Assembly (NCBI GenBank): GCA_003135495.1
Contig: PLBX01000386.1
Span: 1-5,814 of the forward strand
Reading direction: 5' to 3'
DNA length: 5,814 nucleotides
DNA from: Acidobacteriaceae bacterium
GTDB lineage: Bacteria > Acidobacteriota > Terriglobia > Terriglobales > Acidobacteriaceae
How positions within the stretch are numbered: position 1 is the stretch's first letter; every line of letters begins with the position of its first letter. Below are positions 1-5,814 of this stretch, piece after piece. The notes beneath the pieces are model-generated. The model ran no database searches, was not told the DNA's origin, and worked only from the letters and a program-made list of their open reading frames with translations. A program made the translations under genes and the position numbers.

Positions 1-68
1 CGAGTTTTGACAACCGCAAGCGTCTGCCGACAGAAGATAAAAGCCTTTTCTGAAGTGAGGTCTCACCA

Positions 69-1673
69 ATGAAAATTCTGCTCTACAACCCTGACAACGG
101 TGTGACTCGCAACTTCATGCCACACCTCTGGATGTTCTTGCTCAAAGCTCTAACACCTGCCGGCCATGAAGTGCTGCTCATAGACGGCAACGCTCAGCCG
201 ATGGATGAATTCCAGATCGCGCAATACGTCCGCGATCAGAACATAGGACTCGTCGGGATTGGCGCCATGACTCGAATGATTGCGAAAGCCTATCGCATCG
301 CCGATGCGATTCGCGCGCTTGGGGTTCCAGTGGTCATGGGCGGTCCTCACGTTACCGAACTGGCGGATGAGGCATTGGGCCGCGATGGTGGTCCGCGCCA
401 CGCCGACGCGGTGGCGCTCGGAGAAGCGGATGAAACCTGGCCGCAGATTGTGAACGATGCTGTTTGTGGTCAGCTCAAGGAGAAATATGCCCCGATCGAC
501 GAACTCGGGAAAGAGCGCAAACCGTCGCTGAAGCAGTATCCGGTGATTCCCTGGGATTCAATCGACCTTGATCAGTTCAACCTTGTGCCCAGGTCCGCGA
601 CTACGCTGCTTCAGAAAGTTGGTGAAGGATGGGGAACTTTCCGGATCGTCCCCGTCGAGTCAGGACGAGGTTGTCCCTATGGCTGCGAGTTTTGCACCGT
701 CACGGGATTCTTCGGCGATTCGATTCGCTTTCGCACGAACGAGAGTGTGGTTAATGAACTGCTTCTATTGAAGGCTAGGGCTCGCAAAGAGAAAGGACAG
801 ATCGCGGTATTTTTTATCGACGACAATTTCGCCATCAACGTGAAGCGGACCAAATCATTACTGCGCGATATTATCGCCGCCAAAGCTCAGGTGCACTGGG
901 TGGCACAGATCAGCGCTAACTTGTTGCGTGACGAAGAACTCGTCGACTTGATTGCCGCTTCCGGGGGGAAGTGGGTCTTCATCGGCATGGAATCCATCGA
1001 CCCGGCCAATCTGAAAGATGTGAACAAGGGATTCAATAAACCGGGTGAGTATGCCGCCGTACTCGAACGCCTCGCGGAACGCAACGTGTACGCGATCACG
1101 TCGTTCATCTTCGGAATGGATAACGACACGACCGGGGTGGCGGAGCGCACGCTTGCGCAAGTCCGGACCTGGCCTCCGGGTCTGCCGATTTTCGGCTTGC
1201 TCACGCCCTTGCCCGCAACTCCGCTCTACAAGCGCCTGGAAGCGTCGGGCAGACTGACGCGTCCAAAGCACTGGCGGGAGTTCATCCCATTTGCGATGGC
1301 CCATACGCCGCTCAAGATGACGATCGAAGAGGCGCATGCTGAGGTGAAATACGGCTGGGAGCAGGCTTACAGTCCGAAGGCTTTGGCCCGCGCCGTTGAC
1401 GCGCTCGATGACGAGCCTCTTGGTTATCGCCTCAACATCTTCGTCGCGCGCCTTTGCTTCCGCGGAATATATTTCCCCATGATGGCGAAGATGGCATGGT
1501 TAAAGATTGTCGCGCAAAATCGCCAAACCATTTTTAAACTGGTGCGAGAAGCCATGTTTGGCCGGCGAACGCGATCGACGAACACGGACGCGCACGATCC
1601 ATATGAACGAGATGCGTCTGAACAAGACGAAGCGGTGAAGGCACTGGATGTCGCCAGCGAAGTGAACGCATAA
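69..1673 (+). CDS. B12-binding-domain radical SAM protein, substrate unknown
   Basis: Complete 534-residue class B-type radical SAM enzyme, expected to be cytosolic. Residues 1-135 form a Rossmann-like cobalamin-binding domain (early LLYNPDN, then GHEVLLIDGN and VVMGGPHVTEL). The classical DxHxxG cobalamin-ligand motif is not visible, which is usual in this class. The radical SAM core starts at about residue 195. It has the CX3CX2C cluster motif GCPYGCEFC (C202, C206, C209) that binds the 4Fe-4S/SAM centre, followed by FFIDDNFA (about 248-255), FIGMESID (304-311) and SFIFGMDNDT (345-354). A helical C-terminal part runs from about 400 and ends in a charged, low-complexity tail (about 500-534). 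Known relatives methylate or rearrange unreactive carbons in hopanoids, tetrapyrroles and natural products, but nothing here fixes the substrate. The ATG is supported by GAGG at 57-60, 8 nt upstream. It is transcribed toward the histidine kinase gene and has no obvious partner in the window. Confidence 0.93.
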   Translation: MKILLYNPDNGVTRNFMPHLWMFLLKALTPAGHEVLLIDGNAQPMDEFQIAQYVRDQNIGLVGIGAMTRMIAKAYRIADAIRALGVPVVMGGPHVTELADEALGRDGGPRHADAVALGEADETWPQIVNDAVCGQLKEKYAPIDELGKERKPSLKQYPVIPWDSIDLDQFNLVPRSATTLLQKVGEGWGTFRIVPVESGRGCPYGCEFCTVTGFFGDSIRFRTNESVVNELLLLKARARKEKGQIAVFFIDDNFAINVKRTKSLLRDIIAAKAQVHWVAQISANLLRDEELVDLIAASGGKWVFIGMESIDPANLKDVNKGFNKPGEYAAVLERLAERNVYAITSFIFGMDNDTTGVAERTLAQVRTWPPGLPIFGLLTPLPATPLYKRLEASGRLTRPKHWREFIPFAMAHTPLKMTIEEAHAEVKYGWEQAYSPKALARAVDALDDEPLGYRLNIFVARLCFRGIYFPMMAKMAWLKIVAQNRQTIFKLVREAMFGRRTRSTNTDAHDPYERDASEQDEAVKALDVASEVNA

Positions 1674-1723
1674 TTTGTCGGGCGCGGATACTTCGCACGG
1701 GACACCCGCCGGAAATCTTGCGC

Positions 1724-3148
1724 TTATGCCGCTTGCAGCACACTAACTGGCAGCGACAAAGTTATCACCGCTCCGCCACCTGGACGATCGGAGACCCGCG
1801 TGGCACCGCCGTGGGCTTGGGCAACCGCATCCACAAAGGCAAGTCCAAGACCGTGACCAGGGGAATGTTTTCCCTTTACGAATCGGTTGAAAACCTGGCT
1901 GCCGATATCAGGTGGGAATCCGGGGCCATCATCCTCAATCACTAATTCCGCAGAGCCTTTTTGCGAGCGGAGCCGGATGGTCACATGGCATCCTGCCGGC
2001 AAATGGGTCAATTCGTTTTCAAGCAAATTGCTTACTACGCGATTCAGCAGGTTCACGTCGGCATTCACGACGACATGCTCTTCGAGTTCGGTCATCATCT
2101 CGTGATGGTGCTCGGCCATGGCTGGCTGATAAACATCAACCAGTTGTCTCACGATATTGGAGAAGTCAACTGGCCCGCGATCGATGTGAAGAGCACCCGC
2201 TTCTGCTTCCGCGAGGTCCAGCGTAGTGTTCAGCAACTGCAGCAGCCTGTCTAGGTCTTCGACGGCTTCTCCAACCGAGTCACGCCACTTGTCATTTCCT
2301 TCATTGCATAATGCGGATTCCAGCGTTCCACGAATCAACGTAACGGGGCTTTTGAGGTCGTGTGCGATACCGCCAGTCACGGTGCGAAGTTGGTTGACCG
2401 ATGCTTGGAGCCGCTCCAGCATGTGATTGAAGGTCTTCGCCAATCGCGAGATTTCGTCCGAATTTACAGGTTCAGGCAGTCGTTCATTCAGATCCTGAGT
2501 TCCAATGCGCGCGACGGTTTCGGTAATTCGTTCCACACGATGGAGGGTTCTACGCGCGCTCCAATAGGAGATTACGAAGCCGAGCAGGAACATGCCGCAC
2601 CAAAGCCCGAGTAAACGCCGCGCCAATGTGTGCAGCACATGTCTGGCGCCATGATCGGATAGTCCGAGGTAAACGGTTCTTCCGTCTTGTGCCTTCTCGA
2701 CTACTCGAAACGTCTGTCGATATCCTTCCACAGTTATGGACGTCGGGGGTCCGGGAGCCATCTTCGCCCGTTGGATCGCCATGACAAAAGCATCTTTGGA
2801 ACCCGGCCCTACCCACAAGGGTACGTCACCGTTATTGGGATCGGTGCCCAGGAAGAATACTGAATTCAGCCTTTCGCCGCGAGCGTTACGCTGGTCCGGC
2901 ACCTCCTGAGTCGCAAGCTCCGCCACCTCTTTAACGATGCGCTTGTATAGGTGATCGCTCGGAGTGTTAGCCGAGACTTGCGCTAAGACGTCAGCCTCGC
3001 CGCTAAGCCAAGTGTCACTGCGCTCGCGCATTCCCTGAGCGACAAGACAATAAACTATGATGAATACTCCGGCGGTTCCGATCGCGAAGGCCAGCGTTGT
3101 CCAAATCGAAATCCGCCAGGCGGCGGTACTGCGCAAATTTTCAGGCAT
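1724..3148 (-). CDS. HAMP-domain sensor histidine kinase of a two-component system
   Basis: Inner-membrane sensor kinase, about 474 residues from the chosen ATG, that should phosphorylate the regulator encoded just upstream. Domains in order: TM helix 1 (about residues 13-37); periplasmic sensor region (about 40-175) of no recognised fold; TM helix 2 (about 180-198); HAMP linker (about 199-252); HisKA dimerisation helix with GGIAHDLKSP, where His263 is the predicted phospho-acceptor; then HATPase_c with N box (NLLENELTHLPAG from about 374), G1 box EDDGPGF and G2 box GHGLGLAFV. All catalytic boxes are present. The N box is slightly unusual, with Glu-Leu-Thr-His where many relatives have Asn-Ala-x-Lys/Arg-Tyr/Phe. 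Start choice is uncertain: in-frame TTG at 3166, ATG at 3160 and ATG at 3148 are all possible and none has a good ribosome-binding site. With the 3148 ATG, the sequence ATGCCTGA overlaps the regulator stop by 8 nt, which suggests translational coupling. The ligand is unknown; the layout resembles CusS/QseC-type kinases. Confidence 0.93.
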   Translation of the reverse strand: MPENLRSTAAWRISIWTTLAFAIGTAGVFIIVYCLVAQGMRERSDTWLSGEADVLAQVSANTPSDHLYKRIVKEVAELATQEVPDQRNARGERLNSVFFLGTDPNNGDVPLWVGPGSKDAFVMAIQRAKMAPGPPTSITVEGYRQTFRVVEKAQDGRTVYLGLSDHGARHVLHTLARRLLGLWCGMFLLGFVISYWSARRTLHRVERITETVARIGTQDLNERLPEPVNSDEISRLAKTFNHMLERLQASVNQLRTVTGGIAHDLKSPVTLIRGTLESALCNEGNDKWRDSVGEAVEDLDRLLQLLNTTLDLAEAEAGALHIDRGPVDFSNIVRQLVDVYQPAMAEHHHEMMTELEEHVVVNADVNLLNRVVSNLLENELTHLPAGCHVTIRLRSQKGSAELVIEDDGPGFPPDIGSQVFNRFVKGKHSPGHGLGLAFVDAVAQAHGGATRVSDRPGGGAVITLSLPVSVLQAA

Positions 3149-3839
3149 GTCTGAGAACATAGCCAACGCCGCGAATGGTGTGAATCAGCGGGCGCGGCGT
3201 GTCATGATCCACTTTGCTGCGCAGACGATAAATATGGACATCCACGACATTGGTTGCGGGGTCAATCCTCATCCGCCACACGTGATCCAGGATCATAGTA
3301 CGCGTCACTACGCGTCCCTCATTGCGGCAAAGATATTCCAGGAGAGAAAACTCTTGTGGCGTCAGTTGCAGCAAGTGATCGCCGCGTCGCGCCTCACGAC
3401 GCAACAAATCGAGCTGCAGGTCGGCGGTTTGCAGACGTGCTGATTCACTCTGTGAAAGCGTCGTTCTGCGCAAAAGGTTTCTCAATCTCGCCAGTAGTTC
3501 CGGAAGGGCAAACGGTTTCGTGAGGTAATCGTCGCCACCCTGTTCAAGCCCTCGAACCCGCTCGTCCACAGAACGGCGAGCTGACAAGATTAGAACCGGC
3601 GCCGCATTGCCTTGAGCACGGCAACGCGCAATTAAGTCCAATCCATCCAGGTCTGGAAGGCCAAGATCGATGATGAGTGCATCGTGAATGCCTTCCAGCG
3701 CCACGGTTTCCCCCTCTTTCGCTGTACTGGCCGCATCCACTTGATATCCAGCCTCTGTGAGCGCGCGTTTGAGAAACCGCTGAATCGATAAATCGTCTTC
3801 AACCACCAACAATCGCATCGGAGATGCCTGCCCGTCCAA
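3141..3839 (-). CDS. OmpR/PhoB-family response regulator (receiver plus winged helix)
   Basis: DNA-binding response regulator, 232 residues from the TTG at 3839 or 225 from the ATG at 3818. Counting from the ATG, the receiver domain (1 to about 115) shows acidic-pocket residues E7, D8 and D9, phospho-acceptor D51 (in IIDLGLPDLDG), S79 of the switch (ILSAR) and K101 (GGDDYLTKPF). The C-terminal winged-helix domain (about 125-222) shows LTPQEFSLLEYL, the recognition-helix region NVVDVHIYRLRSKVD and the closing IHTIRGVGYVLR, all typical of the OmpR/PhoB class (CusR/QseB-like). The upstream TTG is preferred because AAGGAGGTG lies at 3847-3855, 9 nt before it, while the ATG has only a weak CAGG upstream. 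A longer frame reaches an ATG at 3920 but would add an unconserved, basic leader. The gene lies about 150 bp after the YceI gene and overlaps the kinase gene. The kinase is its evident partner. The target genes are unknown, and autoregulation of this block is a common pattern in the family. Confidence 0.94.
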   Translation of the reverse strand: MDGQASPMRLLVVEDDLSIQRFLKRALTEAGYQVDAASTAKEGETVALEGIHDALIIDLGLPDLDGLDLIARCRAQGNAAPVLILSARRSVDERVRGLEQGGDDYLTKPFALPELLARLRNLLRRTTLSQSESARLQTADLQLDLLRREARRGDHLLQLTPQEFSLLEYLCRNEGRVVTRTMILDHVWRMRIDPATNVVDVHIYRLRSKVDHDTPRPLIHTIRGVGYVLRHA

Positions 3840-3845
3840 GACTTT

Positions 3846-3855
3846 ACACCTCCTT
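3846..3855 (-). promoter_or_regulatory. Strong Shine-Dalgarno that selects a TTG start
   Basis: Read on the minus strand this is AAGGAGGTGT, a near-complete match to the anti-Shine-Dalgarno sequence. Its GGAGG core ends 9 nt before an in-frame TTG (3839-3837) and about 30 nt before the conserved ATG (3818-3816). The spacing fits the TTG and not the ATG, so the regulator probably carries a seven-residue N-terminal extension. Confidence 0.6.
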
Positions 3856-3859
3856 ATGG

Positions 3860-3889
3860 GATGCGGGAAAGTCAGATGAGGAAACTTTA
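3860..3889. repeat. Imperfect 15-bp tandem repeat upstream of the response-regulator gene
   Basis: On the plus strand two adjacent 15-mers, GATGCGGGAAAGTCA (3860-3874) and GATGAGGAAACTTTA (3875-3889), match at 10 of 15 positions. They sit just upstream of the ribosome-binding site of the regulator gene. Tandem half-sites are what OmpR-family regulators bind, although 10-11 bp spacing is more usual than 15. This could be a chance match. Confidence 0.25.
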
Positions 3890-3988
3890 ACCGCAAGCTC
3901 GTGGCTCGCCAGCCGTTCATTCTGCGAACAAAGGAGCCTCAACCGTTCTTCGCAAGGCCGGATAAAGAATTTGCTCCGGGTCATTGCC

Positions 3989-4528
3989 TCATTGCGGATG
4001 CCATATCATGTCCACTCGCACCGGAATGTCGTTCCTAACTGGCATGGTTAAGAGAGACGGCGGATCGATTTTGAAATCGGGTAGCGTAGCCGGTATGGTC
4101 CCCGTTATGCGAGTCTCACCGCCTCGCGATTCCACCTTGAAAGGGACCTGTTTGTACTGGGCAGTATGGCCAGCGAACTGAATTTCCAGGTCGGCCATAA
4201 TGGTCGCCGATGCGGCAGCCGATTCAGGCAGGCGAGTGCGCACGGTAACCAAGGGAAACTCTGCACCGCGTGTAACCTGAAGCATGTGAAGGTCGCGGTT
4301 ACTATCTCCGGAATCAAACGACTTCACCGGTACCGCGATCAAGAACTCGCATTGACCTGCGTGGCAAACACCTTTCCCTTTCGCCCCATGGCTGACACCT
4401 TCAGTCTGATGCAGTGGGTGCGACACGTGGTAAGTGAGAGTGCTTTGTTTGAGGATCCATTGGCTATCGGCTCCAGCCACTAGGGGGAGTGCCACGAGCA
4501 AGAAGGCAATCAGTATTTTCTTGTTCAT
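3989..4528 (-). CDS. YceI-family periplasmic lipocalin-like protein
   Basis: A 179-residue secreted protein of the YceI family, a lipocalin-like beta-barrel that in characterised members binds isoprenoids such as polyprenyl chains or quinones. Residues 1-20 (MNKKILIAFLLVALPLVAGA) form a clear signal peptide with likely cleavage before DSQW. The mature part opens with WILKQSTLTYHVSHPL, the usual first strands. It continues with the family's SNRDLHM helix segment (about 76-82), FPLVTV (91-96), an LEIQFAGHTAQYKQVPF strand pair and a C-terminal strand PVRVDMIW. Length is normal for the family. Residues 34-60 are unusually rich in His and Cys (H34, H37, H40, H47, C55, H56, C60), which suggests a metal or haem site or a disulfide. 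Its ATG lies 8 nt after the stop of the upstream membrane-protein gene and has only a weak ribosome site, so the two are probably cotranscribed and translated by reinitiation. The E. coli yceJ-yceI operon is the obvious precedent. Confidence 0.88.
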   Translation of the reverse strand: MNKKILIAFLLVALPLVAGADSQWILKQSTLTYHVSHPLHQTEGVSHGAKGKGVCHAGQCEFLIAVPVKSFDSGDSNRDLHMLQVTRGAEFPLVTVRTRLPESAAASATIMADLEIQFAGHTAQYKQVPFKVESRGGETRITGTIPATLPDFKIDPPSLLTMPVRNDIPVRVDMIWHPQ

Positions 4529-4536
4529 AAACTTGC

Positions 4537-5466
4537 TTAGAACTTAACCGAAACCGACAGAAGGGCAGCCCCAAACGCGCCCGCCGTAACGATGGCTACC
4601 GGCCCATGTGCGGAGGCGATGCCATGAACCTTTTCGCCTTTGTTTTTTTGATCGAAAGCCATAATTCCCAAGATGGGCGTCAGAATCATTCCGGGACCGT
4701 GTATCCAAGCCATGGCCTTGTGGAAACGGATCGGACCGCGGGTTTCGGTTCCAGGCACCCTGGGCGCTCGAATTGCATAGTACGCTGTGATGCCATACAA
4801 ATCTCCCGTCAGCCCGCCGAGAGCCGTATGCAGATCGCGAGAGGCGGTGCTGGTGCTCTTGCCCCCGGCGTTGAGGGAGGTGGCAACGGTGACAATCAAC
4901 GGAATGGTTGTGATCAAACCCATCCGTTGATGGACCTTTAGCATATGTGTCCGTTTATCGAGTAGCGCTTGTTCGCGGGCGTTTCCCTGGGCTTGCTCCG
5001 GAGAAAGGCCAAGATCCGAAAGCGAAGGTGCTGTCGTACTGCTAGACGGGGCATTGGGCAAATTGTCCTGTGTTGCCGGCATCGATTTGCCATTGCTTTG
5101 TTCCCCCACCTCCAGCTTCTCGTCCAGAACCGCTGTCTCGGTCGCACCAACCCTTGCGGATGGAATCTCGATCGCCTTGAAGCTTGCGGCCTCAAACTTC
5201 ACCCGGTAGTTGCCCGTTGGCACCCCCTCAAACTTATAAGAGCCATCCATCCCCGTCGTTGCGGTTCGCGTCTCGCCAGTGTCTACGCTCGTCGTCGTCA
5301 CGGTGGCGTTCGCAACCACGCCGCCGGACGCATCGGTAACCCTACCCGTCAATACACCCGTTCCAGCCGTCTGAGCCATCAGAGACGGAGCTATTGCAAC
5401 CGACAGACAAACAACAACGACGACAGGGACGCAACTATGCAGGTTGCGAAAGACCTTCCTCAACAT
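4537..5466 (-). CDS. Carboxypeptidase-regulatory-like domain fused to His-bearing four-helix membrane domain
   Basis: About 309 residues from the ATG at 5466 (GAGG 6 nt upstream); an in-frame GTG at 5478 would add four residues. Numbering here is from the GTG. Residues 1-36 are a signal peptide (basic start, VPVVVVVCLSVAIA core, cleavage near MAQ). Residues 40-125 are an Ig-like carboxypeptidase-regulatory domain (TGVLTGRVTDASGGVV, then DGSYKFEGVPTGNYRV), common at the N-terminus of acidobacterial secreted proteins. A Ser/Pro-rich linker follows (about 126-170). The rest reads as four hydrophobic helices, each with histidines at or near its N-terminal end: H178/H183 (KVHQRMG), H217 (DLHTALGG), H253/H260 (RFHKAMAWIHG) and H285/H291 (HGIASAHG). 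This spacing resembles bis-histidine haem ligation in cytochrome b561-like proteins, and the neighbouring YceI gene strengthens that reading; haem binding is inference. The protein ends in SVSVKF; a terminal Phe is also seen in outer-membrane barrels, but the long hydrophobic helices argue for the inner membrane. Confidence 0.85.
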   Translation of the reverse strand: MLRKVFRNLHSCVPVVVVVCLSVAIAPSLMAQTAGTGVLTGRVTDASGGVVANATVTTTSVDTGETRTATTGMDGSYKFEGVPTGNYRVKFEAASFKAIEIPSARVGATETAVLDEKLEVGEQSNGKSMPATQDNLPNAPSSSTTAPSLSDLGLSPEQAQGNAREQALLDKRTHMLKVHQRMGLITTIPLIVTVATSLNAGGKSTSTASRDLHTALGGLTGDLYGITAYYAIRAPRVPGTETRGPIRFHKAMAWIHGPGMILTPILGIMAFDQKNKGEKVHGIASAHGPVAIVTAGAFGAALLSVSVKF

Positions 5467-5491
5467 CCTCAACCTCACCCGCTCCGATGGC

Positions 5492-5509
5492 GTGACGGAC
5501 TCGTGTCAC
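5492..5509. repeat. Inverted repeat GTGAC-N8-GTCAC in the leader of the leftward genes
   Basis: Two perfect 5-bp arms, 5492-5496 and 5505-5509, separated by 8 bp. The repeat lies 26 bp upstream of the chosen ATG of the membrane-protein gene. It could be a dimeric repressor operator or a small leader hairpin. Arms this short can arise by chance, so the position is the main reason to note it. Confidence 0.35.
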
Positions 5510-5610
5510 TACAGGAGTACCAAAATACGATATGTCAGCAACATTACCGCGCCCTTTCTGGAAGATGACAATTTGTTCATCCACGAGCTAATCGCCGCAG
5601 TCCCCGCCGA

Positions 5611-5636
5611 GCGCACTACGTCTCCCAACAGTGCGC
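5611..5636. repeat. Perfect 7-bp inverted repeat (hairpin)
   Basis: GCGCACT (5611-5617) and AGTGCGC (5630-5636) are exact reverse complements around a 12-nt loop. Two more C-G pairs can form outside the stem if GA at 5609-5610 bulges out. There is no T-run on either side, so a rho-independent terminator is unlikely. Confidence 0.5.
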
Positions 5637-5667
5637 GGTCTTGCTCGCGAACGCTGGCGTGAAACGA

Positions 5668-5707
5668 CCGCGGATCCCAATGATGCAATAACCCCGGGAT
5701 CCAGCGG
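5668..5707. repeat. 11-bp inverted repeat with one-base bulge (hairpin)
   Basis: The left arm CCGCGGATCCC (5668-5678) pairs fully with the right arm GGGATCCAGCGG (5696-5707) if A5703 is bulged. The loop is 17 nt. The stem is G+C-rich and should be stable in RNA or as a cruciform. It has no clear T-run in either direction, so it is more likely a processing, attenuation or protein-binding element than a classical terminator, or part of an unrecognised small RNA. Confidence 0.5.
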
Positions 5708-5800
5708 CTGACGCCGATTCAACTCTTGATCGCTCCAAAAACATCGCGAGTGGTAAGGTGGATTCGGAACCTCGCGGCCTTTTCCCTAACAAGGGTAGAA

Positions 5801-5814
5801 ATGCGCAACACAAT
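5801..5814 (+). CDS. Possible start of a rightward gene cut by the window end
   Basis: ATG at 5801 is preceded by AAGGG (5791-5795 region, about 5 nt upstream), a plausible ribosome site. Only four codons or so are visible (M-R-N-T), so nothing can be said about the product. CCCT (5784-5787) could pair with AGGG (5792-5795) and mask the ribosome site, but the stem is only 4 bp. The call rests entirely on the ribosome-site match and the position after a long non-coding stretch. Confidence 0.25.

Larger units (their letters stand above)
5467..5800. other. Intergenic region with several inverted repeats and no convincing gene
   Basis: About 330 bp between the leftward block and a possible rightward gene start. 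Short open frames occur on both strands, but none has a recognisable product together with a ribosome site. The promoter of the leftward genes should lie here. On the minus strand a -35-like CTGACA with a TGTAGT 19 bp further on is the best pair seen, and it is weak. Three inverted repeats are present (5492-5509, 5611-5636, 5668-5707), plus a looser one pairing CGCGAG (5745-5750) with CTCGCG (5771-5776). None is followed by a T-run that would make it a standard terminator. Confidence 0.6.

Noticed and set aside
7..12. Perfect TTGACA as a -35 box for the radical SAM gene
   Set aside because: No reasonable -10 element at 16-18 bp; the nearest (GATAAA at 36-41) is 23 bp away, so a promoter call is not supported.
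858..1337. Long open frame on the minus strand inside the radical SAM gene (159 residues)
   Set aside because: It lies wholly antisense to a gene with clear family motifs, has low-complexity Arg-rich composition and no recognisable domain.
1698..1708. CGGGACACCCG mini-hairpin between the convergent stops as a terminator
   Set aside because: Stem of only 4 bp with a 3-nt loop and no T-run on either strand.
3913..3948. Direct repeat of CCGTTC (3913-3918 and 3943-3948) upstream of the regulator gene
   Set aside because: Only six exact bases and weak flanking similarity; expected by chance at this length.
4969..5568. 199-residue plus-strand open frame opposite the membrane-protein gene
   Set aside because: Arg/Cys-rich shadow frame antisense to a gene with a signal peptide and a recognised domain.
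5616..5813. Minus-strand open frame running to the window end, beginning at a TTG
   Set aside because: No recognisable domain or ribosome site, and it runs through both arms of the 5668-5707 hairpin; most likely chance.

Overview
The window most likely comes from the chromosome of a member of the Acidobacteriota. The main evidence is the leftward gene at 4537-5466. Its secreted N-terminal domain (sequence around GVLTGRVTDASGGVV) is the carboxypeptidase-regulatory-like fold that this phylum uses in great numbers. The moderately high G+C and the divergent OmpR-type two-component pair are consistent with this. No mobile element, CRISPR array, tRNA or rRNA was seen.

Layout from left to right. 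Positions 69-1673 (+) encode a complete 534-residue cobalamin-binding radical SAM protein of unknown substrate. Its stop faces the stop of the next gene across a 50-bp gap. Positions 1724-5466 form a block of four genes, all on the minus strand. In transcription order they are: (i) a secreted/membrane protein with an Ig-like carboxypeptidase-regulatory domain joined to a histidine-bearing four-helix membrane domain; (ii) a YceI-family periplasmic protein that starts 8 nt after the previous stop; (iii) after about 150 bp, an OmpR/PhoB-type response regulator that probably starts at a TTG codon behind a near-perfect Shine-Dalgarno sequence; (iv) a HAMP-containing sensor histidine kinase whose start overlaps the end of the regulator gene. 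The right 330 bp (5467-5800) has no convincing gene but holds several inverted repeats. A short open frame at 5801 may be the first codons of a rightward gene cut by the window edge.

How the genes may work together. The regulator and kinase are clearly one phosphorelay. The membrane protein and YceI protein are tightly coupled and recall the E. coli yceJ-yceI pair, in which YceJ is a cytochrome b561. The four helices here each carry histidines, so a b-type haem, quinone-linked redox protein is a reasonable but untested reading. The best candidate for something not yet described is this unit as a whole: an Ig-like domain fused to a b561-like membrane domain, a His/Cys-rich YceI protein, and a two-component system that could sense the periplasmic state it deals with.
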